Shown: piece by piece, positions 1 through 6,451 of the stretch
Layout: each line of letters starts with the position of its first letter
How positions within the stretch are numbered: the stretch's first letter is position 1
NCBI GenBank assembly: GCA_905198125.1
Contig: CAJKBH010000035.1
Coordinates: 1-32,393, forward strand
Direction of reading: 5' to 3'
DNA length: 32,393 bases
Origin: an uncultured Porphyromonadaceae bacterium
GTDB taxonomy: Bacteria > Bacteroidota > Bacteroidia > Bacteroidales > Muribaculaceae
Program-made: the position numbers and the translations under genes
Notes under the pieces: generated by a model
Told to the model about the DNA's origin: nothing
The model's input: only the letters and a program-made list of their open reading frames with translations
The model's database searches: none

Positions 1-1273
1 GTACCTCTTGTCCCGGTGTCATGCGGAAGTATTTCTTTGGGGCATCTTCCATGAAGTCGTCGCGCTCCATCCAGAGTTCGCGGCTGAAAGGCATCTGATG
101 GGTGCCTTCGGCGGGGTTTTCGGGGTTGTTGTCCATCTCCATCATCTCGGTCTGACCCTGGGGGTAGTTGTCAAGGATGAGTTTGACTGGGTTCTGGACT
201 ACGCTGACGCGTGTGGCGGTGGCGTTGAGGTCCTCGCGCACGGAGTGTTCCAGCAGCTCGATGTGGTTCAGGGCTTCGTATTTGGTATAACCGATGCGGT
301 TGATGAAGTTCTTGATGCTGGAGGGGGTGTAACCGCGACGGCGCAGTCCGCGCAGGGTGGGCATGCGGGGATCGTCCCATCCGGCGACGAGGCCTTCCTT
401 GACCAGCTGGAGCAGCTTGCGCTTGCTCATTACTGTGTAGGTGAGGTTGAGGCGGTTGAACTCGATCTGACGGGGGCAGTATGTGTCGTCGGCCAGCTCG
501 CGGACGAAGTATTCGTACAGGGGGCGGTGAGGCACGAACTCGAGGGTGCAGATGGAGTGTGTGACGCCTTCGAAGTAGTCGCTCTGGCCGTGTGCGAAGT
601 CGTACATGGGGTAGACCTTCCAGGTGTCGCCGGTGCGCCAGTGTGGGGTCTTGATGATGCGGTACATGATCGGGTCGCGGAAGTGCATGTTGTCGGAGGC
701 CATGTCGATCTTGGCCCGCAGCACCATTGAGCCTTCGTCGAACTCTCCGCGGTTCATGCGCTCGAACAGGTCGAGGTTTTCCTCCACGGGGCGGTCGCGG
801 AAGGGGGAGGGTGTGCCCGGTTCGGTGGGCGTGCCTTTCTGTGCGGCTATCTGCTCGCTGGTCTGCTCGTCTACGTATGCCTTGCCTTCGCGTATCAGGC
901 GCTTGGCCAGTTCGAACAGCTGGGGGAAATAGTCGGAGGCGTAGTATAGGCGGTCGCCCCAGTCATAGCCCAGCCAGTGGATGTCTTCCTTGATGGCCTC
1001 GACGTATTCGGTGTCCTCCTTCTGGGGGTTGGTGTCGTCGAAGCGGAGGTTGCACGTGCCGCCGAACTTTTCGGCCGCTCCGAAGTCCATGATGAAAGCC
1101 TTGGCGTGTCCGATGTGGAGGTAGCCGTTGGGCTCGGGCGGAAAACGGGTGTTGAGGCGTCCGCCGTTCTTGCCGGCCGCCAGGTCGTTTACTATTTCCT
1201 GCTCCACGAAGCTGAGGCCTGCCTCGTTCGTGGCGCTGTCCTGAAGTGTCTCTGCGTTGACTTTGTTGTCCAT
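1..1273 (-). CDS. glnS: Glutaminyl-tRNA synthetase (partial, 3' end outside window)
   Basis: Charges tRNA-Gln with glutamine in the cytoplasm (class I aminoacyl-tRNA synthetase). The reading frame is open from the ATG at 1273-1271 to the window edge, 424 codons; full-length members are usually 550-580 residues, so the C-terminal anticodon-binding part is missing. Visible landmarks are the PPEPNGYLHIGHAK segment with HIGH at residues 53-56, the RFDDTNP segment typical of Gln/Glu enzymes, and the VMSKRK version of the KMSKS loop at residues 281-286. The last readable residues, RMTPGQEV, match the start of the beta-barrel domain. The N-terminus is short and lacks the extra domain of eukaryotic enzymes. 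A Glu-tRNA synthetase is less likely because of the GlnRS-type VMSKRK loop and the insertions. Transcribed leftward and divergent from the next gene. Confidence 0.95.
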   Translation of the reverse strand, partial: MDNKVNAETLQDSATNEAGLSFVEQEIVNDLAAGKNGGRLNTRFPPEPNGYLHIGHAKAFIMDFGAAEKFGGTCNLRFDDTNPQKEDTEYVEAIKEDIHWLGYDWGDRLYYASDYFPQLFELAKRLIREGKAYVDEQTSEQIAAQKGTPTEPGTPSPFRDRPVEENLDLFERMNRGEFDEGSMVLRAKIDMASDNMHFRDPIMYRIIKTPHWRTGDTWKVYPMYDFAHGQSDYFEGVTHSICTLEFVPHRPLYEYFVRELADDTYCPRQIEFNRLNLTYTVMSKRKLLQLVKEGLVAGWDDPRMPTLRGLRRRGYTPSSIKNFINRIGYTKYEALNHIELLEHSVREDLNATATRVSVVQNPVKLILDNYPQGQTEMMEMDNNPENPAEGTHQMPFSRELWMERDDFMEDAPKKYFRMTPGQEV

Positions 1274-1325
1274 GTGTTTATGATTTGCAGGCATTCAGCC
1301 TGCTCGATGGTTTCTTTTAAAAACA

Positions 1326-1333
1326 CAAAATTA
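1326..1333 (-). promoter_or_regulatory. Possible -7 element for glnS
   Basis: On the minus strand the bases read TAATTTTG, an exact match to the Bacteroidetes -7 consensus TAnnTTTG, about 50 bases before the glnS start. No convincing TTTG lies 19-21 bases further upstream, so the assignment rests on the -7 box and position only. Confidence 0.4.
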
Positions 1334-1462
1334 GTAAAAATCGCGAAAATATGGAGCACGAGATAATAATTTTGTGTAAATATTATGATGTTGACGACTT
1401 TTTTTGTAACTTCGTTGTTATAAAAGATGAAATTAATATAAACTAAAAAACAAACCAGAATT

Positions 1463-1666
1463 ATGAAACCACTTCACATCATTCTGTCCGTGATAGGCGG
1501 TGCCGTAGCGGGCGCAGCCGTAGGACTGCTTGTTGCTCCCGACAAGGGAACCGATACACGTGCCAAGATCGTTGAGTTCCTGAAGGAGAAGGGAATCACG
1601 CTGAAGAAAGATAAGCTGGATGAGCTGGTAGACGAGATCGAGGATCAGATCGAGGAGAAGCTCTAA
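1463..1666 (+). CDS. YtxH domain protein, copy 1
   Basis: Small 67-residue protein of the YtxH family. Residues 5-25 form one glycine- and alanine-rich hydrophobic helix (IGGAVAGAAVGLLVAP), followed by the family signature APDKGTDTRAKI and a charged amphipathic tail rich in E, K and D that probably forms a helix or coiled coil. This suggests an inner-membrane anchor with a cytoplasmic tail; family function is unknown, with stress or envelope links reported. It begins a rightward run with a second YtxH gene 33 bases downstream. The sequence upstream has TAACTTCG at 1407-1414, one base off a -7 box, but no good -33 element. Confidence 0.8.
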   Translation: MKPLHIILSVIGGAVAGAAVGLLVAPDKGTDTRAKIVEFLKEKGITLKKDKLDELVDEIEDQIEEKL

Positions 1667-1699
1667 TAGCCGGTTTATAACATTAAAAACGACGAAAAG

Positions 1700-1894
1700 A
1701 TGAGAGCACTGACATTGATATCCGCTTTTGTGGGCGGAGCTATAGTAGGATGCGGCGCGGCATTGCTGTTCGCACCCGAAAAGGGCGCGGAGGTACGCGC
1801 CAAGATATGCGAGATACTGCACAAGCACGGCTGCGAGATTTCCGACAAGGATGTCGACGCGCTGGTAGCCGAGCTCGCCGCCTCAGAGAAATAA
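1700..1894 (+). CDS. YtxH domain protein, copy 2
   Basis: 64-residue paralogue of the preceding gene: hydrophobic GGAIVGCGAALLFAP helix (residues 11-25), then the YtxH signature APEKGAEVRAKI and a short acidic tail ending in ELAASEK. The two proteins align through the helix and signature but differ in the tail, so this looks like an old tandem duplication. Copy 2 has cysteines in the helix (C18) and tail (C37, C45) that copy 1 lacks. Probably co-transcribed with its neighbours; function unknown. Confidence 0.78.
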   Translation: MRALTLISAFVGGAIVGCGAALLFAPEKGAEVRAKICEILHKHGCEISDKDVDALVAELAASEK

Positions 1895-1943
1895 TAAGGA
1901 CACGTGACAGGGGCGGCGGCAATGGCGGCCGCCCCTGGCTTAT

Positions 1944-1974
1944 ACTCGCTGAAGCTCGCCGCCGAAACAAAAAG
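1944..1974. repeat. Dispersed intergenic repeat, GCTGAAGCTCGCC type, copy 1
   Basis: ACTCGCTGAAGCTCGCCG followed by CCGAAACAAAAAG lies between the second YtxH gene and the holin-like gene. Nearly the same sequence occurs at 3626-3655 and a diverged form at 28603-28629. All copies are at gene ends or in gaps. Confidence 0.6.
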
Positions 1975-2002
1975 CGCTGCTGATTATTAATACTATTCCA
2001 CT

Positions 2003-2368
2003 ATGAGACTGAAGATACTGGATGATATCCAAAACATAATAGAACAGGGCAAGAACTGGGTGCAGCTGGAGCTGGATTACGCCAAGCTGACACTTGCCGA
2101 GAAACTGACGGCCATCCTGACGATGCTGATCATCGGCTTTCTGTGCGCGCTGTTGGGCTTTCTGACGCTGATACTGTTCAGCTTCGCGCTGGTGCATGTG
2201 TTCACCCTGATAATGTGTCCGGCGCTGGCGTATCTGACCGTGGGGGGAATAGTGCTGCTGTGCCTGGTGCTGATATGGGTGCTGCGCAAGCCGCTGCTGC
2301 TCAATCCGCTGGCCAAGATGCTGACGCGCGTGCTGATCACTCCGGATGTAACCGAGAATAACCATTAA
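2003..2368 (+). CDS. Phage holin family-like (holin superfamily III) membrane protein
   Basis: 121-residue protein with a short amphipathic N-terminal helix (residues 1-30, including a WVQLELDYAKLTLAEK segment typical of this family) and two strongly hydrophobic stretches at about 38-66 and 72-92, ending in a basic and polar tail. This layout matches the Actinobacterial Holin-X/holin superfamily III group, which in Bacteroidetes is usually a chromosomal housekeeping membrane protein beside YtxH genes, not a phage lysis gene. No endolysin or other phage gene is nearby, supporting that reading. Function unknown; an envelope role is inference from the neighbours. Confidence 0.75.
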   Translation: MRLKILDDIQNIIEQGKNWVQLELDYAKLTLAEKLTAILTMLIIGFLCALLGFLTLILFSFALVHVFTLIMCPALAYLTVGGIVLLCLVLIWVLRKPLLLNPLAKMLTRVLITPDVTENNH

Positions 2369-2382
2369 ATACTTGAGGCTCC

Positions 2383-2772
2383 ATGGCAAAGAACGAGATA
2401 GTAAGAGTGGATGCGACCGACAAGGTGCAACTGAAGAAAGATTTCAAGGGATACACCATCGAGGAGTTGCGCTACAAGCGCGCGCTGACGGCCATGCGCA
2501 AGGAATTCTGCAAGGCCAATATGCGGCAGTCTATTGCGGGGCTGAAGAATCCGTTCGGAACGTCGAAGGTGGCCAAAGCGCTGCCGATGATGGGGCAGAT
2601 GGCCATGTATGTGCCGGAGATAGCGGGCGTACGCAAGCCTGCCGGTGTGGGCCGGACTTTGCTCAGGACATTGGTGGGCAAGATCAGTCCGCTGGACTAC
2701 GTGATGTTGGGCATCTCGTTGATAGGACCGGCCAGGAAAATGGTGAAGAAACTGAAGAAGAAAAAATCTTAA
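2383..2772 (+). CDS. Conserved hypothetical basic protein
   Basis: 129-residue protein that I cannot name. It has no signal peptide. The N-terminal half is charged (VQLKKDFKGYTIEELRYKRALTA), the middle has moderately hydrophobic stretches (about 65-80 and 103-117), and the end is a lysine-rich MVKKLKKKKS tail. It sits 14 bases after the holin-like gene and its stop is only 4 bases before prmA, so co-transcription with both is likely. The fixed position beside YtxH and holin-like genes suggests a shared envelope-associated role, but this is inference. Base composition is like that of the neighbours. Confidence 0.75.
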   Translation: MAKNEIVRVDATDKVQLKKDFKGYTIEELRYKRALTAMRKEFCKANMRQSIAGLKNPFGTSKVAKALPMMGQMAMYVPEIAGVRKPAGVGRTLLRTLVGKISPLDYVMLGISLIGPARKMVKKLKKKKS

Positions 2773-2776
2773 CTTA

Positions 2777-3634
2777 ATGGGCAAAGACTATTTCGAGGTT
2801 CGGGTGGATTTCGAACCGTGCAATGAAGATATAACGGATCTGGCGGCGTCGTTTTTAGCTGACGCGGGATTCGAGACATTTGAGCCTGACGCAGTCGGGC
2901 TCACGGCGTATATAGCGGCGGATGCCACCGCCGACGCGGAGGCACTGACCCGCGAATCGTTACAGGACTTCCCGATACCAGCGGAGTTCAAAGTGAGCTC
3001 CAAACGTATCGAGGGGCGCGACTGGAACGAGGAATGGGAGAAGAATTACTTCCGGCCTATAGTGATAGAGGGTGAGTGCGTGGTGCATTCCAGTTTTCAC
3101 AAGGATGTGCCTCAGGCGCGTTACGACATAGTGATAGACCCGAAGATGGCGTTCGGCACGGGGCATCACCACACCACAAGCCGCATGGCGGCGTGGCTGC
3201 TGAACGAGGATCTGCAGGGCAGGAGCGTGATAGACATGGGTACGGGCACGGGAATACTGGCCATGCTGGCGTCGATGCGCGGCGCGGCGCCGGTGACGGG
3301 CATCGAGATAGACCCGGACGCGTGGGAGAACGCTGTGGATAACGTGCGGATCAACGGCTGCGACATCCGCATGATATGTGGCGATGCATCGGCATTGAAG
3401 GAGCTGGAGCCTGCCGATTATTTGCTTGCCAACATAAACAGGAATATAATACTTGGCGACATCGCGGCGTATGCGCGTGCGCTTAAGCCCGGGGGCGTGA
3501 TGCTGCTGAGCGGCTTCTACGACCACGACCTGCCGATGATAGAGGCTGCGGCTGCCGGGCACGGGCTGGAATACGTGGACAAGAAGCTGAGCGCGGACTG
3601 GTGTGCGGCTAAGTTCAGGATGAAGGCTCGCTGA
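2777..3634 (+). CDS. prmA: Ribosomal protein L11 methyltransferase
   Basis: S-adenosylmethionine-dependent enzyme that methylates ribosomal protein L11. It is 285 residues, normal length. Signatures: FGTGHHHTT at 126-134 (the PrmA-specific FGTGxHxTT loop), the SAM-binding motif I MGTGTGI at 154-160, the acidic end of strand 2 in GIEIDP (175-180), and LANINRN at 217-223 in the position of the catalytic NPPY-like loop. The first 60 residues form the L11-recognition domain. The start ATG is 4 bases after the upstream stop. The last codons and stop lie inside a dispersed repeat (3626-3655), so the C-terminus may have been altered by its insertion. Confidence 0.95.
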   Translation: MGKDYFEVRVDFEPCNEDITDLAASFLADAGFETFEPDAVGLTAYIAADATADAEALTRESLQDFPIPAEFKVSSKRIEGRDWNEEWEKNYFRPIVIEGECVVHSSFHKDVPQARYDIVIDPKMAFGTGHHHTTSRMAAWLLNEDLQGRSVIDMGTGTGILAMLASMRGAAPVTGIEIDPDAWENAVDNVRINGCDIRMICGDASALKELEPADYLLANINRNIILGDIAAYARALKPGGVMLLSGFYDHDLPMIEAAAAGHGLEYVDKKLSADWCAAKFRMKAR

Positions 3635-3655
3635 AGCTCGCCGCCGGGACAAAAG
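3626..3655. repeat. Dispersed repeat, GCTGAAGCTCGCC type, copy 2
   Basis: GCTCGCTGAAGCTCGCCGCC then GGGACAAAAG: same sequence as at 1944-1974 apart from a few bases. The copy overlaps the end of prmA and supplies its TGA stop at 3632-3634. Confidence 0.6.
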
Positions 3656-3670
3656 ACGGACACTCGGGGG

Positions 3671-3701
3671 CTTCGGCTTCCGCCTCAGCGCGGATAAAAA
3701 G
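3671..3701. repeat. Dispersed repeat, CTTCGGCTTCCGCCTCAGC type, copy 1
   Basis: CTTCGGCTTCCGCCTCAGC followed by GCGGATAAAAAG. The same 31 bases with two changes are found at 6363-6393 after umuC. It follows directly on the other repeat at 3626-3655, so the two may be ends of one element. Confidence 0.6.
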
Positions 3702-3788
3702 AGGGGAAATGTGGAAAGAGGGAGGAGAAATTACACTTTTATAAGGAGGATAAATTAAGGAAGTTTAACATTAATTTGTATGCTAAAA

Positions 3789-3820
3789 CTTGCATTTTGT
3801 CGTTCCGTGTTGTAATTTTG
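3789..3820 (+). promoter_or_regulatory. Promoter of the ECF sigma factor gene
   Basis: CTTG at 3789-3792 and TAATTTTG at 3813-3820 are separated by 20 bases, a good fit to the Bacteroidetes housekeeping promoter (TTTG, 19-21 bases, TAnnTTTG). Transcription would begin near 3826 and give a leader of about 185 bases containing the triplicate repeat. Confidence 0.6.
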
Positions 3821-3860
3821 TCATCACGTGTAGAAAAACACACGCAATTAACAATCCGGG

Positions 3861-3962
3861 CGGACTGCAAGGTCGGCCTGAATATAAAAGAAGACGGACT
3901 GCAAATCCTGCCTGAAAACAAACGATGGCGGACTGCAAGGTCGGCTGAATATAAACGAACGA
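3861..3962 (+). repeat. Three tandem copies of a 34-bp unit in the leader of the sigma gene
   Basis: Units begin at 3861, 3895 and 3929 with exactly 34-base spacing. Each opens with CGGACTGCAA; units 1 and 3 continue GGTCGGC and share TGAATATAAA, while unit 2 has ATCCTGCCTGAAAACAAACG. The period is not a multiple of three, so the array is unlikely to be protein-coding. It lies between the promoter and the start codon. Confidence 0.75.
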
Positions 3963-4010
3963 ACACCAAGCTGCCTATTGAAAAAATCTACGCAACAAAT
4001 CAACAGCAGA

Positions 4011-4601
4011 ATGGCACAACAAACAACCTTGACCGACGAGGAACTTGTCAGGGCTTATGCACAGGGTAGCAATGACGCTTTCGACACCTTGTTGAAGCGT
4101 CATCAGGACCGGATATACAACTACATACTACGCATCATCAAGAGCGAGGATGTGGCGAACGATATATTCCAGGAGACTTTCGTGAAGGCGATACAGACCA
4201 TACGTCAGGGTCGGTACACCGAGAACGGAAAGTTTCCGGCCTGGATTTCGCGTATAGCGCATAACCTGATCATAGACTATTATCGTCAGGAAAAATCGGA
4301 AAATCTTCAGTCCACGGACCTTACGGACGTGAACGTGCTGAACCGCAAGGAGCTGTGCGAGCAGACCATAGAGGACGTATTGATATCGGACCAGATCAAG
4401 TCCGACGTCAAGATGCTGATAGAGGAGCTGCCCGAGCTGCAGCGGCAGGTGTTGAAGATGCGTTATTACCAGAGCTTGAGCTTCAAGGAGATAGCTGAGA
4501 TAACGGGAGTAAGCATCAACACAGCGCTTGGACGTATGCGCTATGCGATACTGAACTTGCGTCGCATCGCGGCTGAGAAAGACATCGTGCTCACACTGTG
4601 A
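4011..4601 (+). CDS. RNA polymerase ECF-type sigma-70 factor
   Basis: 196-residue alternative sigma factor. Region 2 is seen in DAFDTLLKRHQDRIYNYIL and the DVANDIFQETFVKA helix that contacts core polymerase, followed by the WISRIAHNLIIDYYR promoter-melting segment. Region 4 ends the protein with LPELQRQVLKMRYYQSLSFK and the helix-turn-helix IAEITGVSINTALGRMRYAI. The frame extends upstream to a TTG at 3978, but the ATG at 4011 gives the usual start a few residues before the DEELVRAYAQG motif, so I chose it. No anti-sigma factor gene lies next to it, unlike many stress or SusR-type ECF genes, so control may be transcriptional or through its long repeat-bearing leader. Targets unknown. Confidence 0.92.
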   Translation: MAQQTTLTDEELVRAYAQGSNDAFDTLLKRHQDRIYNYILRIIKSEDVANDIFQETFVKAIQTIRQGRYTENGKFPAWISRIAHNLIIDYYRQEKSENLQSTDLTDVNVLNRKELCEQTIEDVLISDQIKSDVKMLIEELPELQRQVLKMRYYQSLSFKEIAEITGVSINTALGRMRYAILNLRRIAAEKDIVLTL

Positions 4602-4922
4602 GCGAGACCCCGCGCGAGCGGTGCATTGAGATACTGCGGGACCGGCCGATGAGGCAGGTTCCGCTTTAACTATTTCAGACCGGAGAACCTGAGCCGCTAT
4701 TGGCGATGTGGACGTCGCCGCTCCAGTAAGGGACACGGCTTGAAATACTTGAATTTTATTCGGGACCAAAAATAATATAAGGAAACAGACGGCGTTATAT
4801 TATTGTAGTTCAGAATTGTTAACCCATGCGGGAACAATCCGGGACTCCGTTTCGTTCAGATTGGTAAGATAGATCTTGAACTCAATAAAGACTATCTGCG
4901 CTGTAAGATTATTAAAAACCTT
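4602..4922. other. Intergenic gap between sigma gene and small ORF
   Basis: About 320 bases with no convincing gene. It holds one copy of a hairpin-forming dispersed repeat (4681-4728) and a following AT-rich stretch (about 4750-4920) where a promoter for the small ORF and umuC is expected; I could not find a clean TTTG/TAnnTTTG pair. Confidence 0.5.
4681..4728. repeat. Dispersed hairpin repeat, copy 1
   Basis: 48 bases that align without gaps to 25002-25049 with 37 matches by eye. The core GGCGATGTGGACGTCGCC folds as a hairpin (GGCGA/TCGCC plus inner pairs). Differences between copies inside the stem largely keep or wobble the pairing. Confidence 0.65.
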
Positions 4923-5072
4923 ATGCCTATGGCCCACGATTACTCACTGAAACAAACAGACTCCAAATCAAAAGCAATGACCAGACCGAACCAGGCTACG
5001 CTGAACTTCATACGCCAGTTTGCCCGCACATACGTTGTGCTTCAGGGCATGGGTACCGTTGTGATAAACTGA
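4923..5072 (+). CDS. Small conserved-looking protein upstream of umuC
   Basis: 49-residue ORF (47 if the second ATG at 4929 is used), too short for most gene callers. The sequence starts MPMAHDYSLKQT, has a central TLNFIRQFARTY segment predicted to form an amphipathic helix, and ends GTVVIN. Its TGA stop is 2 bases before the GTG start of the polymerase gene, implying translational coupling. I recall small Bacteroidetes proteins with a similar LNF(I/L)RQFAR core, but cannot verify this here. It occupies the place where umuD usually sits, yet shows no resemblance to UmuD (no Ser-Lys peptidase). Function unknown. Confidence 0.7.
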   Translation: MPMAHDYSLKQTDSKSKAMTRPNQATLNFIRQFARTYVVLQGMGTVVIN

Positions 5073-5074
5073 CT

Positions 5075-6325
5075 GTGACAGGACTGGCAGACTGCAACAA
5101 TTTCTTTGTAAGCTGCGAACGGACCCTGAACCGTGAGCTTGAGGGTCGCCCGGTGGTTGTGCTGAGCAACAACGACGGGTGTGTGATAGCGCGCAGCAAC
5201 GAGGCCAAGCGGCTTGGCATCCGCATGGGCCAGCCGGCATTCGAGATCCGCGACATGATGGAGCGCGGCGATGTGACGGCGCTTTCCGGCAATCATCTGC
5301 TATACCGCGACATATCCCTGCGCGTACACGCCATCTTGCAGCGGTACGCGCCCCAGACACTGGACTATTCGGTAGACGAATCGTTCCTGCTGATGAACGG
5401 CATACCGGAACGTGAGCTGGAGTCCATCGGCTCTGCGATATGTCGCACATGCTGGGAGGAGGAGCATATACCGGTGACGGTGGGCTTCGCACGGAGCAAG
5501 ACGCTGGCCAAGATAGCCACGGAGGTGGGCAAGAAAGGTGGCCGCAAGGTGGTGGTGCTGAGCGACGAGGCCGAGGTGTCCGCGATATGCGACCGACTGT
5601 CCATCGGCGAGCTGTGGGGTGTGGGGCGCCGGCTGACCAAGCGGCTGTATCTGGACGGCGTGTACACCATCGGCGACTTCATGCGCAAGCCGGTGCTGTG
5701 GGTGCGCGGCCGATTGGGCGTTAACGGCGAGCGGTCGTGGCGAGAGCTGCACGGCGAGGACTGCATCTCGCTTGACTTCAAGGAGCGCAAGCTGCAGGAC
5801 TCCATCAGCGAGACGCGCACCTATCCCGAGGACATTGATGATTTCGACTATCTGCGGTCGCGCATCGCGATATACTGCGCGCATGTATCAAGGCGTCTGC
5901 GCGAGCAGGGCGGCCAGTGCGGCGCCATGAGCGTGTTCCTGCAGACCAACCGGTTCCACACCGAACGCGGCTATCAGTCGCCCAGCGCCGGAACCATATT
6001 CAATCCGCCGACGGCCGATGCGGCGCAGATAACGCACGCCGGCGTGGCTCTTTTGGAATCCATATTCAATCCAGATATCGCCTACAAACGTGCGGGCGTG
6101 GTGCTGACGGACCTGACGCCGGCCACGTATCTTGCGCCGTCGCTGTTCGACGAGGACAACGTGGAGCTGGAATCAAGAATGAAGTCAAGGAAACTGATGA
6201 ACATCGTGGACCATCTGAACGCCGGTCCGGGGCCGCATACCGTGAAGATAGCCTCGCAGCTGACCATGGGCCATCCGGGCCACAACGACGGCTACAGCTC
6301 GTCGTTCGGAGCGCCGACGACCTGA
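5075..6325 (+). CDS. umuC: Y-family translesion DNA polymerase, UmuC type
   Basis: Error-prone polymerase copying damaged DNA. 416 residues, normal for UmuC. Landmarks: GLADCNNFFVSCER at the N-terminus with the first metal-binding Asp; VVVLSNNDGCVIARSNEAK, the fingers motif; DYSVDESFL with the catalytic Asp-Glu pair (residues about 107-113); a helix-hairpin-helix region around GELWGVGRRLTKRL; and a C-terminal DUF4113-like end, RKLMNIVDHLNAGPG. The start is GTG at 5075, chosen because family members begin only a few residues before GLADCNNF. No umuD gene is adjacent; the small ORF at 4923 takes that position. SOS-type control is plausible but I found no recognisable operator. Convergent with recQ. 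Confidence 0.93.
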   Translation: MTGLADCNNFFVSCERTLNRELEGRPVVVLSNNDGCVIARSNEAKRLGIRMGQPAFEIRDMMERGDVTALSGNHLLYRDISLRVHAILQRYAPQTLDYSVDESFLLMNGIPERELESIGSAICRTCWEEEHIPVTVGFARSKTLAKIATEVGKKGGRKVVVLSDEAEVSAICDRLSIGELWGVGRRLTKRLYLDGVYTIGDFMRKPVLWVRGRLGVNGERSWRELHGEDCISLDFKERKLQDSISETRTYPEDIDDFDYLRSRIAIYCAHVSRRLREQGGQCGAMSVFLQTNRFHTERGYQSPSAGTIFNPPTADAAQITHAGVALLESIFNPDIAYKRAGVVLTDLTPATYLAPSLFDEDNVELESRMKSRKLMNIVDHLNAGPGPHTVKIASQLTMGHPGHNDGYSSSFGAPTT

Positions 6326-6362
6326 CAACGGGACCAGCCTACAAGGGACGGGGCTTCGGGGA

Positions 6363-6393
6363 CTTCGGCTTCCGCCTCAGCACGGATAGAAAG
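6363..6393. repeat. Dispersed repeat, CTTCGGCTTCCGCCTCAGC type, copy 2
   Basis: 31 bases matching 3671-3701 with two differences, located 37 bases after the umuC stop. Confidence 0.6.
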
Positions 6394-6402
6394 GGAGACG
6401 GC

Positions 6403-6436
6403 AATTAGTAATTAGTAATTAGTAATTACTAATTAC
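6403..6436. repeat. AATTAGT tandem repeat ending in a perfect AT palindrome
   Basis: Three AATTAGT units run into AATTACTAATTA, so that TAATTAGTAATTACTAATTA (6416-6435) is its own reverse complement. It lies between the convergent umuC and recQ genes and could act as a weak hairpin stop for both, though it lacks a U-run. Confidence 0.6.
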
Positions 6437-6451
6437 GCGGCGGGCAATGGG

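Noticed and set aside
8..730. Long plus-strand ORF at the window start
   Set aside because: It is the antisense shadow of glnS, whose minus-strand translation matches HIGH and MSK motifs throughout.
2003..2368. Prophage remnant suggested by the holin-like gene
   Set aside because: No endolysin, capsid, tail or integrase genes nearby; the neighbours are typical chromosomal genes.
3861..3962. CRISPR array
   Set aside because: Only three directly adjacent units with no unique spacers.
3978..4010. TTG start for the sigma factor
   Set aside because: The ATG at 4011 gives the usual N-terminus; the upstream 11 residues are not family-like.
3776..4069. 97-residue plus-strand ORF across the sigma leader
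   Set aside because: It runs through the promoter and the 34-bp repeat, whose period is not a multiple of three, and overlaps the sigma start in another frame.
4128..4769. 213-residue minus-strand ORF
   Set aside because: Antisense to the sigma gene, with no recognisable protein character.
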